Assembly: GCA_021234155.1 (NCBI GenBank)
Contig: JAJEKV010000485.1
Span: 1-64,000 of the forward strand
DNA length: 64,000 bases
Source: Isoetes taiwanensis
Lineage: Eukaryota; Streptophyta; Lycopodiopsida; Isoetales; Isoetaceae
Direction of reading: 5' to 3'
Positions 1 through 9,947 of the stretch are shown piece after piece. The translations under genes were made by a program, and so were the position numbers. How positions within the stretch are numbered: position 1 is the first letter of the stretch; each line of letters starts with the position of its first letter. The notes beneath the pieces are model-generated. The model made no database searches, had not been told where the DNA came from, and worked only from the letters and a program-made list of their open reading frames with translations.

Positions 1-1570
1 ATACGAGGCTTGCTCCGGCCGCTCCCCACATAATCGCCGGGGAGCCTGTTAGTTAGTAGCATTGGGGTGCGCCAGTATTGCCTTCTATCCCCCCACGCCG
101 CTGGCAGGGCTACATTAACCAGCCAGGAAGAATGGCTAATGAGCACCTGGGAGGGCCATTGATGCACCACATAATCGCAACTCATATATGCCGATGATGT
201 TGACCTGCTCGCGATATGCCCCTGCAGGGACATGCAACGCCACCGATGCTTTTGACACTTTCTCAATTCAACCGGCATGAGAGTTACTTGGCCAAGACGA
301 GGGTGTCATGGTCCCATCATCCCTGCACCCACGCCCTTCCTCATTCACTTACCAGGGGTGTAGTGGAGGTGGCTCAGCCTTATAAGTATTTGGCATTGAG
401 TTTTCTACTACCACACACCGGGATGCATCCATCGTTACGTGGTCACCTGCAGCCGGAAAGCCCTCAGATGCAATGCAAAACAACAACAAATACAAGGCAA
501 ATGCATGGGGGTCACCAGGCACAATTTGTTCAGGGCCTTGGTTGAGCCGGTCCTCCTCTATGGGGGCGTATGTGGGGCCGCTGATATCCCTCACCACTTG
601 AACCATCTAGAGCAGTGGCAGAAGGCCTTTTGGCCCGCACTAGGAGTCAAATCCATTTCGGTCCCATATCGGATCTTGCTCCAGAAAAGCAGGCTTCCTT
701 CCATTACGAGGGCTGCGCCTGAACGTCACATTATTTACTTCTTAAGGTGGTGGCTATGGATGAAGCCCGCTGCCCAACCTTGCTTTGGCAAGGGCGATGG
801 GCCCGAAAGCCGACTCAAAGCCCTCGGGCTGGAAAAGACAAGCAAGCCCGGTGGTTCTCGCGATGGAATGTGCTTGCACACAAGATGTGGACCAAAGGCA
901 TACACCGAAGGAACGCTACGCCTTGAAGCAAGATTTGGATGCTTGCTTCATGGCCAAGCTTAAGGATGCAGAGGCCTGTCACATGTCAAGGTGGCAAATT
1001 ATCGACAAGCAGGTTAATCCCATGCTCATGTGGGGCCCACACCACTACCCGCGCACCCATCTACCCATGAAAAGCGCAGGTGATTGCTTCCATTCAAGAC
1101 AGTGCACACCACCTCGCATTGAGGCAGGGGAGATGGATTCTGAGCCGCGGGGAGGACAGAGTGCTGCCAAGGCCGCTACCGTGGGCCATTGAGGATGAAA
1201 GTCACGCCCTCCGGCCTGTCTCGCTGCATTTAGCATATCGGCCTCGGTATGCTGGGTTAGTTGTGCCCCATCGAGGCCCGCGATGAGCTAATTCCAAACA
1301 CGGCCTGCAGAGAGGCTTGTTGGGATCGTACCTCAGGGGAGGTAATGGATACGCAGGGCTTCGCTTATGCCCCCTCGTCCACATTAACCTCGGTTTGTGC
1401 TTGTGATTATGTATATAATCATGCAAAGTATGTCGATCCTTATTGCTACTAAGGTTTTTCCCGAAAACCCTTGGGGGGGTTTTTAATCCCGTAGTATCTT
1501 TCACGCTCTCTCTTTGTACTTGGGTCCCATAGGCCGGTTGGTCTCCCGTGGGACGATAAAATCATATTCT
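1..1570 (+). mobile_element. Non-LTR retrotransposon (LINE), 3' half of reverse transcriptase ORF, decayed
   Basis: The plus strand encodes the C-terminal part of a LINE-type ORF2, spread over several frames. The catalytic motif YADDVDLL lies at 187-210 in frame 1. The reading moves to another frame by about 216, and a third frame from 439 carries LFRALVEPVLLYGG followed by a stretch containing LGVKS, which is the usual segment after the RT domain of plant LINEs. Further on, 1080-1286 reads LRQGRWI and then EDESHAL, the terminal domain in which related elements have a CCHC-like zinc finger; the cysteines are not evident here. No frame is open throughout, so this is a dead copy. Its 5' part lies outside the window. 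The 3' end is placed just before the gypsy LTR at 1578, but no poly-A tail or target duplication marks it. The family call rests on motif order and is fairly secure. Confidence 0.75.
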
Positions 1571-1577
1571 ATTCTTT

Positions 1578-1778
1578 TGAGTTTAACCTATTAAGGATTT
1601 AAATAACCTTAGCTCATGTATTTTTATAGATTTAAATGCCGCCCACAACATACTCATGGAAGCATATCAACGGGTTATTTAGTTGATCTTACACAACTGA
1701 CATCACGGACACAAGGTAAGCCACTACGTCCCGTATGGATAAACAAGAAGCTAATCTAAGCCCTTTGGGTTTGTTACA
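1578..1778 (-). repeat. 200-bp LTR of a Ty3/gypsy element, copy 1
   Basis: Read on the minus strand this begins TGTAACAAACCC and ends AACTCA, the TG...CA ends of an LTR. The purine-rich ACAAGGTGGG lies just upstream in that orientation (1781-1790), where the polypurine tract of a 3' LTR belongs. The same segment occurs at 44189-44388, and homology between the two regions starts within a few bases of the TG. It therefore looks like the 3' LTR of the integrase remnant at 1800-2114 and 3996-4345. Confidence 0.7.
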
Positions 1779-1799
1779 TTCCCACCTTGTAAAATTTAA

Positions 1800-2114
1800 C
1801 TCATGTCCTCATGAGTTACGGACAGTTGGATATAACTTCTTGAACTTCTCGGTGTCTTTCCCATGTGGCACTAGGTATTTCTCGATGGTGCGATTCTTTA
1901 ATATCCTAGTATCAACTTCGCCAAAATTGTTTGTGGCTTTACCGCGAGTGTCCCTTCTATCGCAACCAAATTATAATGTGGCAATATATGTGATGGATCA
2001 TCGAGATACTTAGCGTAAGTTGCTAACATGGAATACATTATGGACCTTAACGTCAATAGGCAATTCCAAAGCGGTACACAACCTTTCCGATTCTCTCGGG
2101 TGATCTTAAAAGGA
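1800..2114 (-). pseudogene. Ty3/gypsy integrase C-terminal tail, copy 1, distal piece
   Basis: This is the minus-strand C-terminal end of a gypsy Pol polyprotein. DDPSHILPH and VKPQTI, typical of the segment after the integrase core in plant chromovirus-like elements, are readable at about 1900-2030. The more intact copy at 44426-44800 gives the same protein. Reading continues past a 1.9-kb LINE insertion at 3996-4345. Frameshifts, and the LINE between the two pieces, make it a pseudogene. Confidence 0.7.
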
Positions 2115-2131
2115 AGGAAGGAAGGAAGGAA
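2110..2131. repeat. (AAGG)n short tandem repeat at LINE 3' end
   Basis: About five AAGG units sit exactly at the junction between gypsy sequence and the inserted LINE. Read on the LINE strand this is a CTTC-rich tail, as some non-LTR elements have in place of poly-A. The host site already ended in AAAAGGA, so the repeat may have grown from it. Confidence 0.8.
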
Positions 2132-3995
2132 GTTTATTTTAACGTCCACGGAGGCAGAGGCCTATGAGGCGGCACGTAACGTGCAAAAAGCCAAAAACCC
2201 CAACACCAAAAACAAACAATGTAATCAGACAAGAGAACCCTACTAGGGATGAAAAAACCCCCACTTGGGAGGAAAAACCCTAACGGTAGGCTCTCAAATA
2301 CCATGCCCCTGAAGAGCAAGTCCGGATTACCGAAATCTGCAGGATGTAAGCTCCCCAAGGCCACCATAGGTGATGCGGTAACCGATGTAGCGGTGTGTCG
2401 AGCATCTAAGATCGCTGTAATCGCTTTCGGACATGGGCATATGCCGGGCAACCGTTGGAGGGCATGGTGCTCATCCTCTATCACGCATCATCTCCACAAC
2501 ACCGACATATCCTCTCCTCCGCGGGGATCCCGTGCCGCCATTCACCCCCAAATGACCTGTCTCCAACCCCGGAGGTAATGGGAACCCGCCCTTATGGCGG
2601 CAATAGCTCTCCGTTTCTTCACAGAGATGTGTGCTTTCTGGCACCGGGATGGGGTCCATGCTCAAGGCGGGATTAATGAGCGTGATAGTGCTCGTCTTGG
2701 GCTTTGCAAGAGTAGAGGCATCCCACGTGAGTGGCAGCATAGCCCGATCCACCCCCATTTGCGCGATCGAATGCCGATTGCCACCATCCGCATTTGGTAA
2801 TCCATAGACCACCTCCTAAACCATCCCTTACAATGCTCGTGCCATACCCTCTTTGCACAGGGGGCCCTGGCGTTAACAACACCTACGGTGGGGGGCAAGC
2901 GATGCTCATCCATCCCATCCACCTTATGGAAGCAAGTAAGATGCCTTCGTGATAGCGTATCGTCTTTGTAAAGGCGAGGAACCCCGCCTCATACAACAAA
3001 AAAATCGACACGATGCGGTGTCCTTCACTCCCAAGCTATATGTCAAGAAAGCTTTACGCGCACCTTTCCAACCTATCCCGTATTTTTTTGCTAAGCTTCT
3101 TTGGGCCCCAAACCTCCACCCCATATAGCAAACACCGGCTCAACCAAAGCCCTAAACGGTGTGCTCTCCTCCCCATGATCCTGAGAGATCTATCAAGAAC
3201 ACGCGTTTTGCCTTTGCATATAAAGCCTTCCAAATAAGACCGGCTCTCCTCTCCACACATTCATCCCACAAAGATGTTAGTAGTGAAATCAATTCCCGGA
3301 TACTTGAAGCTCCGCACCATCTCCACTTCCGCCCCCCTGTAATAGAACTCAAGGGATAGGGTGTTGCGAGGGACAGGATCGCGAGAAGCTTAGTTTTGTG
3401 CAAGTTCACTTTGTCATTCCCGTTGCCCCCACGTAACCCCCGAGGGCATCCAAATCTTTGCTGCGATACTGGCTGGCCGTGTGAGCTAGCAAAGCTACAT
3501 CATCGCATATAATGGCGGCTCACAGAGGTCGCGATCAGATAATTGCACCCCGGCTCCCCATGGTGCCGCATCCACGTCTCCAAGCTATCAATGTACAACC
3601 CAAAAAAGCGTTGGAGACAGCGGGCAGCCCCCGCTTTAACTCCCCATAGTGCTAGCTACCCCGATCCTCATAAAAGGCGGTGCGGCATAAATCCGTCATA
3701 TAAAGCTGGTGCACCACATGCGCAACTCCCCGTGGAACTTCGCAATTCTTGCAACCTCTCGCCACAAAGATGTCTCCGGGGACGGTATCATATGCGATCT
3801 TAAAATCTACAAAGCAGCAATACAAGTCCCGCCGCTCATTCGGCTTGCCTCCATCAACACTCTCAAAGTGAAGATATGGTCGCGGAGTGATTAGGGCTTA
3901 AAGCCCCGCCTGGCCAATTGCCGCACCCCGCCTCCTCGCCCACTTAGTAAGTTTCTTCTCCACCACCCCTCGCCGGAGCTTTGCAAACAGTGAGT
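2115..3995 (-). mobile_element. LINE insertion into the gypsy remnant, 5'-truncated, minus strand
   Basis: The duplicate locus at 44189-47585 runs straight from AAAAGGACC to TGCATATC, but here about 1.88 kb intervenes, so the insertion can be read directly. On the minus strand the order is: a DDV catalytic motif written ICDDVALL near 3490-3510; NLHKTKLL near 3400; LLYGVEVWG at about 3120; LGVKDTASC near 3040; and EDEHHAL near 2470. This is the order from RT motif C to the terminal domain of plant LINEs. The tyrosine of YxDD is replaced and several frameshifts are present. The copy starts at the catalytic core, so it is 5'-truncated as is usual for LINEs. No clear target-site duplication is visible. 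Confidence 0.75.
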
Positions 3996-4345
3996 TGCAT
4001 ATCTAGGTGCTAGCTTGCCGCCCTTCTTAAAGCTGCGATGTACCCGCTTAGGGTTAATTTTTCGTGAATACCATATCATTTTCCTAAAATTTCTGCATAT
4101 TGCTTTTGTCGATTCTGTGCTTTGGCAATATTTTGCCTAATAATTCGGAGTTGTGTCCTAATATCTTCCCCCATGGTCTGGACCAAATCAACTTTACATT
4201 GCGGACTGCACCAAGTCAAGGGATATTCCATTCTTGCCCATATACCGCTTCAAATGGGCTCATCTTTAATGGCGGTCCACAATGGCGGCCCAATTTGGCG
4301 GCTCTCCTTGATGCCGATGATAGGAGCATAACTCCTACATGGGAC
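3996..4345 (-). pseudogene. Ty3/gypsy integrase, C-terminal core, copy 1, proximal piece
   Basis: Minus-strand remnant of a gypsy integrase that matches 44723-45060 closely. Readable segments include MSPFEAVYG-like and AQNRQKQYA-like stretches, and a piece around APRY near 4020. In related elements this part lies between the DDE core and the GPF/CHROMO-type C-terminal region. It was separated from its C-terminal end (1800-2114) by the LINE at 2115-3995. Several indels break the frame. Confidence 0.65.
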
Positions 4346-5349
4346 TCTATTTTCGGATGTTCTTTAGCTCATTGGAAAGCTTGATCCGGTGGCTTTGGTA
4401 AGTCACTAATCAATGATGGCATACTGGAGCCAATACCTAGAAAGGTTGTACAAGGCAGGGGCAGCATCAATAATTATCCTAGAAGAAAAGCATATGCCTA
4501 GTTTCATAGATGGAATAGACACGGACACCATCAATCAGATACTGCATACAAGAACTCCAGAGAAATGGCAATATAATAAGATAGCACTACATAGAGCAAA
4601 AGAATAGAGCAAGTCTGAGAACCATAATAGTCGGGTTGGGCATAAGCATGAACCTGTCAAAGTACTTACACTTTGGGTACTTGGAAATGGATACTATATT
4701 TTTTGTTCTTTCTATCAAAACTAAATTAAAAGCTCAAAATAAAAGTCAAAAGCATGTTAATTTTAATGCTAATGTTAATGTTAATTTAATTTATTAGTTT
4801 ATTGAAGGTGAAAATGAATGAATCCAATTTCACACATATGAGTTATTGAGCCATCATATAAATACTCAGTACTTAGCATTGGGTACCTTTTTAGGTAGTT
4901 TTATGTTTCCTAAATAATACTTTTAAGGTATCTGTTAGCATACTTATACCTGACTCAATCTTTGCCAAATGGTTTGGAAAGGTCTTAGACAAGAAACTTA
5001 ACTCTTGGGCAAAAAACCCAAAAGCTAAGGGCATAGGGGCGCGCAAGATTCAGGCCAAATCACTCGACTGCAGATCATCTAATCAGCTTCTTGAGGGAGT
5101 GGCCAATATGATTATGCAATAGACAAGCTAGTGTATATATCGTGATTAGGAACAAAAGGCAAAGGCAAAGGATTTGCTAAAGAAGGCTAAATTCGCAGAG
5201 ACTTCTATAAACTTTAATTGGCAATATCTTCTCAACTAGAGATCCAATTTGGCAAATTTTACTTTTCTGGAGTCGGCCCGGAGTTTTCGATATTGGGGCG
5301 ACATGTTTTCTGGTTCATCCGTATGAAGAAGATATGGCAGAAATAGTGA
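4346..5349. other. Spacer shared with 45060-46077; short gag-like ORF
   Basis: This AT-rich stretch is repeated with few differences at 45060-46077. The only coding hint is a plus-strand ORF at 4413-4607 (64 aa) containing MPSFIDGIDTDTINQI followed by an arginine/lysine-rich segment. The pattern slightly resembles the end of a retrotransposon Gag, but I do not recognise it securely. In the other copy the same frame stays open for 121 aa (45082-45447). The rest is low-complexity A/T-rich DNA with no gene that I can see. The segment ends at CCGGG, the apparent target site of the LTR that follows. Confidence 0.5.
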
Positions 5350-5354
5350 CCGGG

Positions 5355-6845
5355 TGTGACGTTCTAGCACGCGAGATACGGTCCCGGGGACGTATCATGC
5401 TTTGCGATCGCCACGCGTACACGCCGTCCCAATCGAACATTGTAGAAGTGTACCTAAGCAAGGGCGGCCCTAGGGGCAACTTGCAATGGTGCGCACTTAC
5501 TTAGCAATGTGCGCACTTTTAGACCTTTAACCCATTAAAGGTAGACCAAGGGTCATGGAAACCCTAAACCTAATCGATTAGCCTACATAAGGCACCAAAC
5601 CTAACATTCCCTTTTTTCCCCACCGGACCTTCCGAGCTCTCGATTAAGGCCGAGGAGTCAATTCCAACTCCCACGATGCGCGTGCGCCCGGCTTGTCGGA
5701 TCATCCTTCCGACCGCCGCATCAAGCAGAGCAGACATGGGCCTTACCCGGAGAGGAGTGAACCAGGGATCAGGTATTTGGTCGATTGAATAGCCTAAACC
5801 TTATTCCGACCTTGAACCAGTGAGGTTTAGCCTATTAAATCACCCTTAGTAGCCAAGCGGATCCCCGAGATTGACTCTAACTAAAGAACCTAACTCTATG
5901 AATTAGATTAGTTCTTATTACTTATGTTGATATGATGGACGGATGTATTCTGTGGACTCATTGTATTGGGAAGGGGTAGAGACTTAAAGCTTAGTAGATG
6001 ATGCTCCTAGCTAGTCCCTCTTAGTGCATTACTAGAATTCGGCCTGTGTACAGAGCCCACCCGGTTGTGGGTGAAGGGGCGGGCGGGCTTAGAAGGAGGT
6101 TCGTGTTCTGACCCTTGACCGATCCCTCGGTGTGTAAGGCCCACAGGGGATCGAGTGACTAGGTCTAATGGCTTGCCACGAAAGTGTGGGTAAGGCATGG
6201 GCTCGATACCCGTGGGGTGGTGTTCACCTTCCGATTGGGTTAAGTCGAATAAGGGCGGTGGCCCTCTAGTCACCAAGGGTCGACATGTAGATCTCTCGGA
6301 GGGAGCAATCCCTACCGCCCCATGTCTGGGGACTGGGGAGATGTAACCCAGGGAATAGCCCCTTTGGCTATGCACGGCGGCTACGGTCAGTCCCAACACT
6401 TTTCAACCTACTGCGCAAAGTGTACACGGGAGGGGGGATGGAGTGGACAACCCTAAGCCATGTTCTTATGCCAGCCCAATCCATTGTCATGATTCTTGGC
6501 CTCGCACCGAACTCGAGGACCCAAGCTAGTCGGTCACCCCACGAGTCGAGCCTTGGGTAGGAACTTCCTTTGTATTGTGCTGATCTTTGTCTATGCGAGA
6601 TGTTTATGTGCCACCCTTAGCGGTGGATATATGATGTTATGTTCTTGGCGTGTATGTTTACGCTTCAGCCTAGGTAGGCCCCGAGGGAGGCGGGGTAAAA
6701 TGACCCCTTCACTCTTCCCATCGTGGACTCTAGGCGGTCCGCGATGATATGTGGAGGGCCACGTGTCGGTGTGGAGCTGGTGCGGGATGAACTCTCGTTT
6801 GTATACGGTGCGGGCATGGCATCGATATGAGTAGGGGACGTCACA
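5355..6845 (+). repeat. Complete 1.49-kb LTR (unit 1)
   Basis: It starts TGTGACGTTC and ends GGGGACGTCACA, so the two ends form a short inverted repeat with TG...CA, as LTRs do. CCGGG stands immediately before it (5350-5354), and the same pentamer follows the solo LTR at 47585. A CTACATAAGG stretch at 5583-5592 could serve as the U3 TATA region. A primer-binding site follows 3 bp after the end. The LTR has no protein-coding content. Confidence 0.8.
5583..5592 (+). promoter_or_regulatory. Possible TATA element of the LTR promoter
   Basis: CTACATAAGG lies about 230 bp into the LTR and is kept in every unit of the array and in the solo LTR. One unit reads CTATATAAGG (about 11600), a better match to a plant TATA box. 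Conservation among units and position in the LTR suggest the U3 promoter. No transcript evidence is available here. Confidence 0.4.
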
Positions 6846-7250
6846 AATTGGTATCGAGCAATGTTCTTGGAGACCAAGAGCAAAGCACAGCCATGCTCCC
6901 AAAATAGTACTAACTTGATAAGATCCTCAAACCTCGAAAAGTGGGAAATTTTTTCTCATTTTTGTAGTTTGTGCTAAGCTAGTAACAGTTAAGTGAATTG
7001 GAACATAATAAGACTAAAAAGAATGAGCCAAAACCTTCTCAGCCAAGGTGGTCTCACACCTCGCGCCTGGTCAAAGAACTAAACTTTAGTTTTTGAGCAG
7101 GGCGCTACCTGTGAGACATTGGTCTCACACCTCGCGCCTGGTCAAAGAACTAAACTTGGTTTTGAGCAGCGGCGCTACCATGTGACATTGATCCCAAAAC
7201 ATTTTAAAATTTAATGAATTTCACAAAAGTAATATGGTAAGGCGAGTACG
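6846..7250 (+). repeat. 5' leader (untranslated internal segment) of unit 1
   Basis: This follows the LTR and begins with the primer-binding site. It then contains an A/T-rich tract, and two tandem copies of a segment of about 65 bp centred on TCAAAGAACTAAACTT (about 7070-7195). Each copy can fold into a small hairpin through AACTAAA and TTTAGTT, with one mismatch in the second. The segment then passes straight into LTR sequence of unit 2. No gag start follows, so the leader is cut off before any coding region. The same leader is present in units 2-8. Confidence 0.7.
6849..6860 (+). other. Primer-binding site, initiator-Met tRNA type
   Basis: TGGTATCGAGCA follows the LTR end after three bases. 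It matches the usual plant retrotransposon primer site TGGTATCAGAGC, complementary to the 3' end of initiator tRNA-Met, apart from a small change in the middle. Equivalent sites occur in units 2-8 at about 11126, 12867, 14592, 16312, 18059, 19706 and 21422, most reading TGGTATCGTGAGC. Confidence 0.75.
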
Positions 7251-7892
7251 CACTTTTAGACCTTTAACCAATTAAAGGTAGACCAAGGGTCATGGAAACC
7301 CTAAACCTAACTGATAGCCTACATAAGGCACCAAACCCTAACATTCCCTTTTTAAGCCCCCACGGACCTTCCGGAGCTCCGATCAAGGCCTGAGGAGTCA
7401 ATTCCAACTCCCACGATCTGCGCCTGCGCCCGGCTTGTTGTCGATCATCCTTCCCACCACATCCCGGGCGAGAAACGAGACATGGACGCCCGGATGAGGA
7501 GTGAACCAGGGGATCAGGTATTTGGTGATTGAATAGCCTAAACCTTATTCCCGACCTCGAACCGGTGAGGTTTAGCCTATTAAATCACCCTTAGTAGCCA
7601 TGAGTATCCCCGAGATTGACTCTAACTAAAAAGAACTCAACTCTATGAATTAGATTAGTTCTTATCCTATATTATAATGTTATACCGTAATTCCTGGATT
7701 TGGATCCAGCCCTAGATCAAACGACACAAATGACCCTTCCTGCATCAAAGGGCCCAAACGAAGCCCTTTTTATTTAAATTTTATTTAAATGTGATCTCCA
7801 TTTTTAGAAGGTCCAAATAAAGCCCTTTTATCTACGAAATCCCATTGTTGCCCTAATTTTCAGAGCTTGGCTACGGTGCCCGATGGCGAGCT

Positions 7893-8144
7893 ATGGCGAC
7901 AGATTTTCTTAAAAATGGATTTCACTTTCGTAAGGCAGCCCAAGCTCTAGATCTGAAAGTCGAAGAAGCACATGCAAATGCAGGTCTCTTATTAAACAGT
8001 GCAATCATACGGTGTTGTTCCAGACAATGTCACGTATGCTCATATCTTGAAAGAAACCTATTTGTTGGTAACAATCTGGTAGAATACTGGAAGAAGCACG
8101 AGCCGACCCATTTTCTGTATCTTCAGCCGACCCATTTTTTGTAA
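7893..8144 (+). pseudogene. Possible pentatricopeptide-repeat gene fragment inside the insertion
   Basis: An 83-residue open frame overlaps a second frame that reads VVPDNVTYAHILK at about 8010-8050, which resembles the PD-x-VTY turn of plant PPR repeats. One motif in a broken frame is thin evidence. Capture of a host exon by the surrounding Helitron-like element would explain it. The rest of the frame, including a repeated PTHFL at its end, is unrecognised. Confidence 0.25.
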
Positions 8145-8863
8145 TGCATTGGGTTCAGAATCGTTAACATTATTTAAACAAATGGAACTTCGTGGCATAT
8201 AGGATAATCCCATTTGCAAAAGAGCTGTGTTCTCTTCAACCGGTTTTGCAAATGGTGTTGCAATTTATAATAATGCAATTCTGTAAATTTTGCTTTCTCC
8301 TGCCTTTGATCATTAGGGTTTTGTGTCCATTTCATTTCGTATTATCAGAAAGTGGCAGGAAATTATTGGTGGAGCAGGAGGTTATCTTCATGCTTATCCG
8401 AAATCTGGTACGTACTCTTTCTGAACAATGTTGGTACCAGAATTATCAAAGCACAGGCTCAATTTGACATTCACTTGATTGAACACCAGCTCAGCTTATC
8501 CAGTCTGGGATTAGGAACTTTATTTTTCTTGCATGCGCTCTTTGTTGTGATGCGTATAGAGGATGTGGTGCTATGCATGCTTGAAATACTAAAATGCAAA
8601 TGAGTCAAACTACAATTGATCTGTGGACATGTCTGGTGTATTCAAATTAAAGAATTTCTGACTACCTACACATAAGAAGCATTTGAAAACATTAGGAAGC
8701 CAGTTCAAAAGCTGTGCCCTGCTTTACATTGTCATGTCTATTAAGTTCATGTTTGCCATTCCTAACTTGAAAAGGAAGCAAGCAACTGTGGAAATGCTCT
8801 TACGTTTGGGCTTTATATAGGTAAAGCAAAAACAAGGATCCAAAATGACGATGCCATCAAGCT

Positions 8864-9197
8864 GTTAGTCATGTCGATGACTATGGTTGGATATCTGCTC
8901 CAAGCAAAACTACAGGTCTGAATGCCCTGATCAATCAAGCACACAAAACAAAATTACAAAAAGAAACATTCACTGCCCTAAAACATGGTATCCTGCTAAT
9001 GCATCTATGAGTAAGCTTCAGAAAGGTCGTTTTTTGTCAAAACATTTGCTTTTAAGGTGGCAGACACATGGACATGTAATAAGATGGATATAGTGGATGT
9101 TTATGTATGGAAGGACAATTTTTGGTCGTTACATGTATGGTATTATAGCTGGATATTGTCAGCTCAGCATTAAGCTGGATTAATGTTGGAACTTTTC
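8864..9197 (+). repeat. 330-bp direct repeat, copy 1
   Basis: From GTTAGTCATGTCGATGACTA to GGATTAATGTTGGAAC this segment recurs at 9609-9947, about 745 bp downstream, with scattered differences. It contains no recognised gene. It lies inside the Helitron-like insertion and suggests an internal duplication before or after transposition. Confidence 0.8.
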
Positions 9198-9608
9198 ATT
9201 GTTAAAGATGGATTTACATTTTTTGATGGGTTGATTCTTTGCGGTGTTGATCCATGATGCTCATTTATGCTGTTCTAAGCATTGAATTGTAGGTTGATTC
9301 ATGCTGCCCTAAGCATTGAATTTTTGAATGAAGTAATGTTCAGTCATGGCTTCTCATTTGAATTAGCATATGATAAGAAGTAAGGGTTTTGGCTTATACC
9401 CACGTAACCACGTGAGGTAAAGCCGGGCACTTATATCACAATTATTCTCAATGCAAGAGTGAATATTTACATCCAAAACAAGTTCATTCTATCTCCATGT
9501 CCAATTTTATAGTGGCTTTATATGAAGTGGAAGTGTTATGTACAATTGCATTTTTCCCTATCCACTATTGGGATCCATTTGATCGCCTTTTATGACGATT
9601 TTATCACC

Positions 9609-9947
9609 GTTAGTCATGTTGATGACTACGGTGTCCGAATGCCCCCGATCAATCAAGCACACAAGACAAAATTACAAAAGAAACATTCACCGCCTCAAAA
9701 ACATGGTATCCTACTAATGCATCTATGAGTAAGCTTTAAAGGTCGGTTTTTGTCAAAACGTTTGCTTTTTTTAAGGTGGCGTATTACATGGACATGTAAT
9801 AAGATGGATATGGTGGATGTTTACAAGATGGAAGGACAATTTTTTGGTCGTTACATGTATGGTATTATAGCTGGATATTGTCATCTTAGATTGAAGCATC
9901 CACTTGTAAGGTTGCTCAAAGATTAAGTCGGATTAATGTTGGAACTT
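9609..9947 (+). repeat. 330-bp direct repeat, copy 2
   Basis: Second copy of the segment at 8864-9197, with the same order of landmarks (TCAATCAAGCACACAA, ATGGACATGTAATAAGATGG, GGTATTATAGCTGG). It has an additional insert of about 35 bp near its end. Confidence 0.8.

Noticed and set aside
2115-3995. Reading the 1.9-kb insertion as part of the gypsy element
   Set aside because: The duplicate locus lacks it, and its own minus-strand motifs are those of a LINE.
6591-6902. Recurrent minus-strand frames (CFALGLQEHC, PYSYRC) in every array unit
   Set aside because: They fall across the LTR end and primer site and change frame between units; shared only because the DNA is repeated.
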